This document shows, piece after piece, positions 8,512 through 15,864 of a stretch of DNA of 64,000 bases (position 1 is its first letter; every line of letters begins with the position of its first letter). The translations under genes and the position numbers were made by a program. Origin of the DNA: SZUA-430 sp965227535 (GTDB lineage: Bacteria > Pseudomonadota > Alphaproteobacteria > Micropepsales > Micropepsaceae). Location: assembly GCA_965227535.1 (NCBI GenBank), contig OZ245761.1, positions 1,240,001-1,304,000 of the forward strand, given 5' to 3'. The notes beneath the pieces are model-generated. The model saw only the letters and a program-made list of their open reading frames with translations. It was not told the DNA's origin and searched no databases.

Positions 8512-8751
8512 TCAAAACTCGCGCAAAAGCACTCTCACCAGTTCGATGGGGTCGGCGCGCAGGACTTTGAAAATGTGAAGCAACTCGACGACATCCACAC
8601 GGCGTTCGCCGCTCTCGCATTTCGAAACAAACGATTGAGGCCGGCCGAGCCGACGGGCGAGTTCGTGCTGGCTCAAGCCCGCAGCCTCGCGGGCTGCCGC
8701 CAACGCCTCTCTCAGTCTCAAATACGGTCTGGTGTGGGTGGATTTTCGCAT
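8512..8751 (-). CDS. qseC: Small XRE-type helix-turn-helix repressor (QseC-like)
   Basis: A 79-residue Cro/C1-type protein. The helix-turn-helix is LREALAAAREAAGLSQHELA followed by RRLGRPQSFVSKCESGERR (about residues 12-50), and the C-terminal helix VELLHIFKVLRADPIELVRVLL would dimerise. It is divergently transcribed from a DUF2285-only protein 188 bases away, next to an FseA-like gene and a LuxR-type gene. In Mesorhizobium ICEs QseC is exactly such a small repressor, divergent from qseM, and controls whether cells become transfer-competent. The name rests on context plus family, since XRE proteins are abundant. A short palindrome GGATTATCC at 8795-8803 in the divergent promoter is a possible operator half. 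Confidence 0.75.
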   Translation of the reverse strand: MRKSTHTRPYLRLREALAAAREAAGLSQHELARRLGRPQSFVSKCESGERRVDVVELLHIFKVLRADPIELVRVLLREF

Positions 8752-8939
8752 GCACGCCGTAGCAATTGGCGCTTGCGAAGCTGATCCTCATTTCGGATTA
8801 TCCCAAAACGGGTTCACCGCCGTCTCGTCCCTTGCCGACCCCAGCCGGACCGTTTCTATGAGGCGCAAGCAGCATGTCATCATGTTCTTGCCGCAGCGGA
8901 AGTGCTAAGGACAGCTGACGTGCCAAGGAAACAATTGCC

Positions 8940-9278
8940 ATGGCGGAAGAACGCAAGGTCGCGGCAAGAGCTCGCCTGCGTCGCACAGCGCCCAAGCGCG
9001 CGGCGCAGCCCTTTGCCGAAGAGGCGCCCCGATCGCCGGTAATCACAGCGTATGATGAAGCCCATTTTGCAATCTATCTCAGACTGCTGGACGCCAAGTC
9101 CAAGGCTGCGAGCGAAGACGCGATGGTCGACATCATTCTCGATGCAGCCCCGGGCACGAATCGCGACGCGGCACGGCGTGCACTGCTGAGCCATTTGAAA
9201 CGCGCCGTTTGGATGAGCGATGAGGGTTACCGCGGCCTTCTGGGCAAGAAGCCGCGCGCCGGTCAACGTAGAAAGTGA
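8940..9278 (+). CDS. qseM: DUF2285-only protein, QseM-like antiactivator
   Basis: A 112-residue protein with a basic N-terminal tail and one DUF2285 domain: YDEAHFAIYLRLLDAK, DAMVDIILDAAPGTN, then ALLSHLKRAVWMSDEGYRGLL. In ICEMlSym the antiactivator QseM is a DUF2285 protein of this kind. It binds the activators TraR and FseA, which themselves sit next to it here. The gene is divergent from the qseC-like gene and its last 16 bases overlap convergently with the end of the fseA-like gene. Gene order and domain agree. The function is taken from the Mesorhizobium system and not shown by the sequence. Confidence 0.75.
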   Translation: MAEERKVAARARLRRTAPKRAAQPFAEEAPRSPVITAYDEAHFAIYLRLLDAKSKAASEDAMVDIILDAAPGTNRDAARRALLSHLKRAVWMSDEGYRGLLGKKPRAGQRRK

Positions 9279-9994
9279 CGGTAGCCGCCGTTCATCAGCA
9301 AGCGGCCGCGCCGGATCGCGCGCCGGACGCCGTCACGAAGATACTCGCCTGGGTCGTTCCAGTCGTTCGACACGCGGACGCGGCCATAAAGTGCAATCGC
9401 AATCTCACGGTGGGACGCTTCACATAACGCGCCGTCGAGGGCTTGCGTCACACGCAGGAGCCGCCCCGCCGTTCGTTCCGATCGAAAATAACGCCGGGAA
9501 AGATGGCCAGAGTAAAGATAGTCGTTGAAACAAATAAGTGCACGCCATCGGCACGCACCTTCGGTGGGCAGAACGATGGCTTCGGTTAGGAGATTCTCCG
9601 GCTCCGGCACGGCACAAATTCGAACCGACAGTTGAAGGCGACGGCCGCCGTCACAGATTAGAACATGGCTCACGCGCCCTGAAATCAGCCGGTCCGTAGA
9701 AACGGGGACTGCGCCGTGCGCCGCCACAAGCGGAAGCACGTGCGGACAAGCGTTGGGATCCCAGAACACCTTGGCATCCAGAGCGTTCTTGGACGGCGTA
9801 TCGGCACGCAGGACACTCCAGCGCCGCAAATCATTGCGACGCCTGCCTTCACGCGCCGTCGGCCCTTGCCTAACATCGGCTTGGAACCGCGGGTTGCGGC
9901 GCAGGAACTCCCAGGCCCAGCCGAGCCGGGTCAAGTTCACGGTGTAGGCATAACTATCCTTGTTGCGCCAATCGGGCTGCTGCTCGGACCACAT
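9263..9994 (-). CDS. fseA: FseA-like excision/transfer activator (DUF6499 + DUF2285) in one ORF
   Basis: From the ATG at 9994 this is 243 residues. The N-terminal DUF6499-type segment reads DWRNKDSYAY, LTRLGWAWEFLRRNPRF. The C-terminal DUF2285 region includes LLRVTQALDGALCEASHREIA, an LYGRVRVSNDWND stretch and a final GYRHFLR. The same frame is open to an ATG at 10090 that overlaps the traR stop (ATGA), so translation could be coupled to traR; the extra 32 residues look non-conserved and I prefer 9994. In ICEMlSym the two halves are separate genes (msi172 and msi171) joined by a programmed frameshift; here they are already one continuous gene. The product would activate the excisionase promoter. 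Confidence 0.75.
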   Translation of the reverse strand: MWSEQQPDWRNKDSYAYTVNLTRLGWAWEFLRRNPRFQADVRQGPTAREGRRRNDLRRWSVLRADTPSKNALDAKVFWDPNACPHVLPLVAAHGAVPVSTDRLISGRVSHVLICDGGRRLQLSVRICAVPEPENLLTEAIVLPTEGACRWRALICFNDYLYSGHLSRRYFRSERTAGRLLRVTQALDGALCEASHREIAIALYGRVRVSNDWNDPGEYLRDGVRRAIRRGRLLMNGGYRHFLR

Positions 9995-10086
9995 GGGGGG
10001 CACCTTGCTCGCGTGCCCTACCCCACTTCGTCGATGCGAACCGCGCAGCCTGTACAAATGCACAGGTTGGCAGCGCCGGTCGCTCC

Positions 10087-10797
10087 TCATAAGCCGTCAG
10101 CAGAAATGCGCGCCACCGCTTGGCAGATTGTTCTGACGCCCAACTTCGCTTTCGCATTCTCCAAGTGAAACGCCGCCGTGCGGCGTGCTATCCCGAGGAT
10201 GCACCCGATTTCCCAAGCCGATTTGCCGCGTGCGGCCCATCGCAAGCACTCAAGCTCGCGATGGGACAACCTGGCACCGGCAATGACACGTCCAGCGGTT
10301 AGAATTCGTCGCGCATGCAGGTGAACGAAGACCGCCATCAGCTGCAGCGTCGGGCGATTGGCTTGGATGGATCGCTGAAACACGGCGGGCGGTTCACCGG
10401 CGACGATCGACATTGCCGCAATGGGATGGCCAGGCTCACGGAAGGGGATGACGAACCCGCAGCGAATCCCGAATTGAGCGGCCTCGTCGAAAAGCTGACG
10501 CTGGGCCGACGATGGATTGGCCGGCGCTTTATCCCATTCGAACGGCACGTCGAACGCGCGCACGGTATTAACTACGGGATCAATCCATTCGTATTTCTGT
10601 TCCGCGTAGCGATCAAGCCAGGCTTGCGGATAGGTGGAAAAGACTTCCCCACCACCGGCATTTGGTTTCGAAAGAATAAAATACGCGAAACAGTGAAAAT
10701 CGAGCGCCGCGAGCGCCTTTGCCGTCGCGGAACGCAGCGCGTTCGCGTCCTCGCTCGTTCTGATGCCTTCGACAAAGTCCTGAAAGACGCGTTGCAC
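10087..10797 (-). CDS. traR: LuxR/TraR-family quorum-sensing regulator without a cognate synthase
   Basis: A 236-residue regulator. The N-terminal autoinducer-binding domain (about 15-160) keeps the acyl-homoserine-lactone pocket pattern: Y64, W71, D73 and P74 in YAEQKYEWIDP, W88 in VPFEW, and G114 in RCGFVIPF. The C-terminal LuxR helix-turn-helix runs from L177 (LSHRELECLRWAARGKSAWEIG) to about 227. It sits directly upstream of the fseA-like gene on the same strand. No luxI/traI-type synthase occurs in the window, so it would respond to signals made elsewhere in the cell or by neighbours. The name traR is by position within the ICE module; by sequence alone it is a LuxR-family protein. Confidence 0.72.
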   Translation of the reverse strand: MQRVFQDFVEGIRTSEDANALRSATAKALAALDFHCFAYFILSKPNAGGGEVFSTYPQAWLDRYAEQKYEWIDPVVNTVRAFDVPFEWDKAPANPSSAQRQLFDEAAQFGIRCGFVIPFREPGHPIAAMSIVAGEPPAVFQRSIQANRPTLQLMAVFVHLHARRILTAGRVIAGARLSHRELECLRWAARGKSAWEIGCILGIARRTAAFHLENAKAKLGVRTICQAVARISADGL

Positions 10798-11190
10798 GAA
10801 TGCAGACCCCAGTTGAACTCAACGTAGGGTCGGCGACCCGTGCCGCCAAGCATGCAACCGCCAAGGGCCATTGCGGAATTGCTCCCACGTGACCCGAGTC
10901 ACGTCGTCAACCACGATGTTTTCGTTAACGACGCTTCGCCACCGATGGCGGTAGATAAACAGAGCCCGGGGAGAGATGGAAGGCTTCGCCTATCCACCCA
11001 GCGCCGCTCTCGTGCACACAGCGTGCTTCATCGGACGCAAGCCGTTGGCTCTGCTGGTTGATGCGTTCCATATGTTATTGGACCAAGGTGGACGGCGTTA
11101 CGCTCGAGCAGGCGCCAACACGCGCCACTTTGTCTTTAGCAATCAGGGGTGCGAGAGACGGGCCTTCGCACCTCTGTGACTGCTTAGCGG
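10798..11190. other. Gene-free stretch upstream of traR
   Basis: I find no reading frame with a recognisable domain and no RNA gene here. It should contain the traR promoter near 10800-10900. Short open frames exist but have atypical composition and no ribosome-binding sites. Confidence 0.5.
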
Positions 11191-11379
11191 TCAGGGGATT
11201 TTCGGTTTGGGGATCGCCCACAGGAAGAGAATGATTGCTTGAACAATCACCGTCCCGAACACAATGAGGAGATCCTCAGGGCCGAAGACCGCCTCGCTGA
11301 GTCAAGTGCGCTTGACGAGGATAAGGGTCCCAATGCCAAACCCCATCAACAAGAATAGCGTGACACAGATCTTCATCAT
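11191..11379 (-). pseudogene. Small two-TM protein with an in-frame TGA
   Basis: A GGAGGG ribosome-binding site precedes the ATG at 11379. The frame first encodes MMKICVTLFLLMGFGIGTLI, a membrane segment, and stops at TGA (11302-11304) after 25 codons. The same frame then continues for 36 codons with LSEAVFGPEDLLIVFG and a second membrane helix, TVIVQAIILFLWAI, ending KPKIP. Together they read as one 62-codon two-helix membrane protein in which a TGG tryptophan codon may have become TGA. A real 25-residue peptide, or readthrough, are the alternatives. I do not recognise the family. Confidence 0.5.
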
Positions 11380-11511
11380 AGCGCCCTCCGAAGTCGTTGG
11401 GAGTCGAGGAGATCATCCCTGGCCCTGCGACCGTGAGTGACCACGGTCGAAACTTAGAGGCTGGCGCTCACTCGCGCTGTGATCATGAAATCGCACCGTG
11501 TGATCTGCGGA

Positions 11512-11973
11512 TCACGCGCTGAAATCATGATAACTGACACGCGCCTGGGCCGAGCAAAGCATTTCGCGACGAACGCCCCACGGGGACAACTTGTCGCCTC
11601 GCGACCGCGACCAACCTAGCAATAAGGGCGAACGCTTGGATGGCCAAATGAGGCTTAGCATCTCGAGGAAAACATCCAAGGCTGCTGGGAGAATGAGCGA
11701 GAGCACAAGAATCACGCTCCACCAAGTGTATTGCAGCTGGTCGAGCACCCATATCCAAGGCAGCACGATCGCCGCTGCAAGGCCGATGTTCATGAAGAAT
11801 AACGTGACCTTTGCAAACCAACGAGCGTACCGATAGTTCAAGACAATGTTTCGCGCCCACTCCCGCCTATCGTGCACGCTCGCCGGATCGACATACGCTG
11901 CCTCATCAATTTCATTGGCCAACCGATCACACAGCTCAGCTTTCCCGCGCAACGTGGCACGGGGCGCGCGCAA
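11512..11973 (-). CDS. Hypothetical inner-membrane protein
   Basis: A 153-residue open frame with a hydrophilic N-terminal 50 residues rich in charged helix, then two clear membrane segments (about 57-77, VTLFFMNIGLAAAIVLPWIWV, written here in part, and about 84-108), and a basic C-terminal tail. The alternation of hydrophobic helices and the positive tail look coding. I cannot assign a family and there is no conserved partner. It lies between the ICE control genes and the IS element and is the last minus-strand gene of that segment. The stretch 11974-12149 between it and the IS shows nothing. Confidence 0.42.
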   Translation of the reverse strand: MRAPRATLRGKAELCDRLANEIDEAAYVDPASVHDRREWARNIVLNYRYARWFAKVTLFFMNIGLAAAIVLPWIWVLDQLQYTWWSVILVLSLILPAALDVFLEMLSLIWPSKRSPLLLGWSRSRGDKLSPWGVRREMLCSAQARVSYHDFSA

Positions 11974-12149
11974 TCGAAATCGCCTTATCTACCCGCAACT
12001 ACGATCTGACGCGCTGGGAACTTAAGAAACGTAACAGTCGAGACCGCGCGTTCGAGCCGATGTGTTTTTGGAGCGATGTCGCGGCTGCTTGCGCACTGAT
12101 CGTTCCCCGGGCGCGCACGGGGCAAACAATGCCGCGCACGCCAGAATTA

Positions 12150-12984
12150 GGGTCTGTACCTAATTAGATATTGATGATTCCCTTGCGTCGAGCTGATTCG
12201 GCGGAGGGATGTGATGCAGCGCAACTTGTTCTGGCTGAATGACCGGCAGTGGGCTCGGATTGAGCCGCACCTTCCGACCAATCTCACGGGACCTGAGCGG
12301 GACGACGATCGTCGCATCATCAGCGGCATTGTTCACATGCTTCAGTCGGGCGCGCGCTGGCGCGATTGTCCTCGCGAGTATGGCCCCTACACGACGATCT
12401 ACAATCGCTTCAATCGGTGGGCCAAGCGTGAGCGATGGTCAGCGATTTTCGCCGCATTGGCTAAGGCGGGCAAGGATAGCGTGACGCTGGCGATCGACAG
12501 CACGTCGATCAAAGCACATCGTTCGGCCTCGGGTGGAAAAGGGGGGAATGTACTCAAGCAATCGGGCGCTCACGCGGCGGGCGCACGACGAAGATCCATG
12601 CGCTGAGCGATCTGCTCTGCCGACCGCTCGCCTTCCATCTCACACCAGGCCAGGACGCCGACATCGCCGCCGGACCGTGCGTACTGGCGCTCGCGCCGCC
12701 GATGCGTGCGCTCATCGCAGATCGCGGCTACGACGGAGATGAATTCCGCGCCCGTATCACCAACCTCGGCGCCAAGACCGTCATTCCCAACAAATCGACG
12801 CGCGTCAGGCTCCACCGCTTCGACAAACGGGCTTACAAAGGCCGCAACGTCATCGAGCGAACCTTTTGCAGGCTCAAGGATTTCAGGCGAATTGCCACCA
12901 GATACGACAAGCTCGCCCGAAATTTCCTCGCTGCCGTTCACATCGCCGCACTCGTCGCCTATTGGCTCAATTGAGTCTGGACCC
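12150..12984 (+). mobile_element. IS5-family insertion sequence (IS427-like), complete
   Basis: The element is 835 bp. Its ends are imperfect terminal inverted repeats: left GGGTCTGTACCTAATTAG, right (reverse strand) GGGTCCAGACTCAATTGA. It is flanked by TA on both sides (12148-12149 and 12985-12986), the two-base target duplication expected of IS427-type IS5 elements. It encodes one transposase through a frameshift. It sits at the border between the conjugation module and the catabolic cargo. Confidence 0.85.
12214..12974 (+). CDS. IS5-family DDE transposase made by -1 frameshifting
   Basis: The first frame begins with MQRNLFWLNDRQWARIEPHL and reaches the first catalytic Asp region, LAIDSTSIKAHRSASG; without slippage it ends at 12606. 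At the run GGAAAAGGGGGG (about 12536-12547) a -1 shift enters the second frame. That frame continues AIGRSRGGRTTKIHALSD, then LTPGQ, LIADRGYDGDEF (second Asp) and FDKRAYKGRNVIERTFCRLKDF (Glu). This is the standard IS427 arrangement, so the break is programmed and not decay. A GGAGGGAT ribosome-binding site precedes the start; a GTG three bases earlier is an alternative start. Confidence 0.85.
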
Positions 12985-13039
12985 TAGTTCATGGACCACA
13001 CCTTCGCCCGCATCGCCGGCCCGGCAAGCATGCGGTTTC

Positions 13040-13432
13040 TCACGCGGGCGCGAACATCGGTACGGCGTAGCCGTCGCCGGCCTCGACGAACTTGACCCGG
13101 ACCTTTTGCCCGATGCGGACACTTTCGACGTCGCAATCGACGATGTTGGTCAGCATCGAGACGCCTTCCTCCAACGTGACATAAGCGATCACGTAGGGCG
13201 GCTTGGCCTGACGGGTGATCGAATAGCTGTAGATGACGCCGCGGCCGGAAGCCTCCACGAACTGCGTGTCGTCCGAATAGCAATGCGGGCAGATCGGGCG
13301 CGGATAAAAATGCACCTTGGCGCAGGCGTTGCATTTTTTGATCACGAGGCGGCCCTTCCCCGCCGCTTCCCAATAGGGCTTGTTCTCTTGATTGACGGCA
13401 AGCCGCGGTTTGCTTTTTTCTTCGTCGCTCAT
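13040..13432 (-). CDS. DUF35 Zn-ribbon/OB-fold protein, partner of the adjacent thiolase-like protein
   Basis: A 130-residue protein with an N-terminal rubredoxin-like zinc ribbon (C34, C37, C48, C51 in CNAC and CPHC) and a C-terminal OB fold (GVIYSYSITRQ, YVIAYVTLEEG, IGQKVRVKF). DUF35 proteins bind thiolase-superfamily enzymes and hold the acyl-CoA; examples are the ChsH2 DUF35 domain with the aldolase Ltp2 and the archaeal thiolase/HMG-CoA synthase complex. The start overlaps the stop of the thiolase-like gene by four bases (ATGA), which supports a complex of the two. A second such pair lies at 24480-26072. Confidence 0.85.
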   Translation of the reverse strand: MSDEEKSKPRLAVNQENKPYWEAAGKGRLVIKKCNACAKVHFYPRPICPHCYSDDTQFVEASGRGVIYSYSITRQAKPPYVIAYVTLEEGVSMLTNIVDCDVESVRIGQKVRVKFVEAGDGYAVPMFAPA

Positions 13433-14604
13433 GCGTCTTGGTTCCCTAGAATGACGGTTGCACTACCCATGCGCGAGCCGAGGAGGCCGCCGGTGCCGTG
13501 GGCGAGCGCGACATCGCAGTTGGCGACCTGAACGCGCGGATGGGCCTCGCCGCGCACCTGACGCACGGCTTCCAGCACCTTCGTCATGCCTCCGCGATTG
13601 CCCGGATGATTGCTGCACAAGCCGCCGCCGTCGGTGTTGAAGGGAAGTTTGCCGGTTCCCGAAATCAAATTGCCGTCCGATACGAACTTGCCGCCCTTGC
13701 CCTTGTCGCAAAAACCCAGATCCTCGATCGTCTCCAGTACCGTGATGGTGAACGAGTCGTAGATCGACACGTACTTGATGTCCCTGGGTGCCACGCCCGC
13801 TTCTTCGAAAGCCCTGGGTCCCGACCAGCGCGCGCCCGAATAGGTCAGATCGACCTTGCCGCCCGCCATATGCTTAGGCGCTTCGCTGGCGCCGAGAATC
13901 TTGACGCGTGGCCGCTTCATCGACTTCGCCACCTCCGGCGCGACGACCACGATCCCGCCGCCGCCGTCGGTGATGACGCAGCAGTCGAGCCGGTGCAGCG
14001 GATCGGCGATCATGGGCGAGTTGACCACATCCTCGACCGTCACCACCTCGCGCAGCCGGGCGTGCTCGTTGTATTGGGCATGGTGCGAGGCCGCGACCTT
14101 GATCCAAGCGAGCTGTTCGCTCGTGGTCCCGAACTCGTGCATGTGGCGCATCGCGCACATGGCGTACATATTGGCGACATTGACGCCGTAGGGCGCCTCG
14201 AAGGCGAACTCAGGCGCGAGCGGGCTGCTGAAGCGGCCGGGCTTGCCTTCTTTCGCGTCCGCCAAAGGCCTGCCGGCCAGCGTGATCAAGGCGACATTGC
14301 AATGCCCGGCGGCGATGGCTTGGGCGGCGTGATTGACGTGGACGATATAGGAGGACCCGCCGGTCTCGGTGCTGTCCATGTGCCGGACATTGTTCAGCCC
14401 GAGATATTCGATCATGCTGATGCCGCCCAGACCCGGCGCATCGCCGGCGCAGAAATAGGCGTCGACATCGTCCTTGCCGAGCCCCGCATCGGCGAGCGCG
14501 CCCTTGGCGATCTCCGCGTGCAATTGCGGCAGAGTCTTTTCGGCGGCGAACCGGGTGGGATGTTCGTAGATGCCCGCGATATACGCTTTTCCGTTGATAC
14601 CCAT
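13429..14604 (-). CDS. SCP-x/Ltp2-type thiolase-like protein lacking the usual nucleophilic cysteine
   Basis: A 391-residue thiolase-superfamily protein starting at the ATG at 14604 (MGINGKAYIAGIYE, preceded by AAGGAAA). The place where biosynthetic and degradative thiolases have CxSG reads DSTETGGSSYIV, so the acyl-accepting cysteine is missing. The C-terminal region keeps FNTDGGGLCSNHPGNRGG, including the active-site histidine. This combination is shared with the steroid side-chain aldolase Ltp2, which needs a DUF35 partner and cleaves beta-hydroxyacyl-CoA by retro-aldol chemistry. With the overlapping DUF35 gene I infer an aldolase or a variant thiolase for branched or cyclic acyl-CoA. It is divergent from the hydratase at 14721 across a 116-base promoter region. 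Confidence 0.82.
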   Translation of the reverse strand: MGINGKAYIAGIYEHPTRFAAEKTLPQLHAEIAKGALADAGLGKDDVDAYFCAGDAPGLGGISMIEYLGLNNVRHMDSTETGGSSYIVHVNHAAQAIAAGHCNVALITLAGRPLADAKEGKPGRFSSPLAPEFAFEAPYGVNVANMYAMCAMRHMHEFGTTSEQLAWIKVAASHHAQYNEHARLREVVTVEDVVNSPMIADPLHRLDCCVITDGGGGIVVVAPEVAKSMKRPRVKILGASEAPKHMAGGKVDLTYSGARWSGPRAFEEAGVAPRDIKYVSIYDSFTITVLETIEDLGFCDKGKGGKFVSDGNLISGTGKLPFNTDGGGLCSNHPGNRGGMTKVLEAVRQVRGEAHPRVQVANCDVALAHGTGGLLGSRMGSATVILGNQDA

Positions 14605-14720
14605 CCGTATTTCCTTATCATGATTTGTGACTGCTCTAAACCACGACCGGGTGGGCCGTCTAGACCACAAGTTCGCACGGCGCCGGCGGTGGTCCGCCGT
14701 CAACCGAGAGGGAGACCGGG

Positions 14721-15476
14721 TTGGAAAAGATTCGCATCGCCATGGCCGGAGGCGTCAGGACGTTGACGCTAGCGCGCGCCGACAAACGCAACGCCCTCGA
14801 CGAGGACATGCTTAACGCTCTGACGGCGACATTCCGGGAAACACCGGCCGGCGACGAGCGGCTGACCGTCATCCGGGCCGACGGCACCGTCTTCTGCGCC
14901 GGTCTCGACTTGCGCGTCCGCGGCGCGGGCACCATCGGCGCGGCGTCGATCGAAACGATGCTGCATGCGATCGAAACCTATCCTCTGCCGGTCGTGGCCG
15001 TTGTCCAGGGGGATGCGATCGCCGGCGGCAACGAGCTGGCGCTGCACTGCGATTTCGTCATTGCGAGTCAAACGGCGCGTTTCGGTATGTCGTTGGCGAA
15101 AATCGGTCTTGCCCCGACGTGGTTCCTCGCGAAAAAGATCATCGAGATCGCCGGGCCGGTCGCAGCACGCGAAATGCTGTTACTTGCCGACCTGCTGACG
15201 GCGGGCCGCATGTACGAATTGGGCATGATCGCGCGCGTGGCGCCGCGCGAACAGCTGGAAGCGGAGGTCCAAAAGATCGTCAGCCGGCTGAGCGCCAACG
15301 CGCCGCTGTCGTTGCGGGCGATGAAGGCGACATTGGTGCGGGCCATGACGTTCAGAGACGGTATCGCGCATGCCGATCTGGACGCGCAGGTGCGCGCGGC
15401 CGGGGAAAGCGCGGACGCGCGCGAAGGGATTTCGGCGCTGCTCGATCGGCGAACGCCACGCTTCACGGGCCAATAG
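14721..15476 (+). CDS. Enoyl-CoA hydratase/isomerase family protein
   Basis: A 251-residue crotonase-fold protein beginning at a TTG (14721) preceded by GGGAG. The two oxyanion-hole segments are present, VFCAGLDLRV and GDAIAGGNELAL, and the C-terminal helices have normal length. It would hydrate or isomerise an enoyl-CoA in the cytoplasm. It heads a plus-strand run of hydratase, GIY-YIG-like protein, acyl-CoA dehydrogenase and CoA-transferase, with gaps of 12, 37 and -4 bases, so this is probably one operon. The substrate cannot be read from the sequence. Confidence 0.85.
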   Translation: MEKIRIAMAGGVRTLTLARADKRNALDEDMLNALTATFRETPAGDERLTVIRADGTVFCAGLDLRVRGAGTIGAASIETMLHAIETYPLPVVAVVQGDAIAGGNELALHCDFVIASQTARFGMSLAKIGLAPTWFLAKKIIEIAGPVAAREMLLLADLLTAGRMYELGMIARVAPREQLEAEVQKIVSRLSANAPLSLRAMKATLVRAMTFRDGIAHADLDAQVRAAGESADAREGISALLDRRTPRFTGQ

Positions 15477-15488
15477 AGCGAGGAACCG

Positions 15489-15827
15489 ATGGCCGTCCGC
15501 ATGCAAAAGCCCTGGATCGATCTCACGCCCGAAAGCGTCGCGGCGTTGACGGGCGAACTTGGCGTCTACCAACTGGCGGACGCGAGCGGAAACGTCCTGC
15601 GCATCGGTTTTGCCGGCGGGCGCTCGCTGTTCGGTCTCAGGGGCGAACTGGCCAAGGCGCAACAGGAGGCGGCGGGCCGCGGCCTGCGCTTTCGCGTCGA
15701 GGTCAACCACCAATATGCAAGCCGGTACGAAGAACTTTTGATGGTCCACCTAGCCGATCACGGACGACTTCCCGAGGGCAATTCCCACGAGGCCAAACGT
15801 AAACTAGGCCGGCTCAGCATCGGCTGA
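15489..15827 (+). CDS. Small GIY-YIG-like protein (DUF7508-type)
   Basis: A 112-residue protein with LGVYQLADASGNVLRIGFAGG followed by RSLFGLRGEL, which resembles the beta-hairpin and helix of the GIY-YIG fold (VYQL and IGFAGG standing for the GIY and YIG motifs). I recall similar short proteins next to acyl-CoA dehydrogenase and enoyl-CoA hydratase genes, annotated as DUF7508. No clear catalytic Arg/Glu set is visible, so nuclease activity is not implied. It is tightly packed in the operon, 12 bases after the hydratase, with conventional codon use. The function is unknown. Confidence 0.65.
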   Translation: MAVRMQKPWIDLTPESVAALTGELGVYQLADASGNVLRIGFAGGRSLFGLRGELAKAQQEAAGRGLRFRVEVNHQYASRYEELLMVHLADHGRLPEGNSHEAKRKLGRLSIG

Positions 15828-15864
15828 ACAGAAATCGACACCAACGAGACCGGGAAGGAACGCC

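Noticed and set aside
12211..12974. IS transposase as a pseudogene
   Set aside because: The frame change lies at a GGAAAAGGGGGG slip site as in IS427-type elements, and both halves join without loss of motifs.
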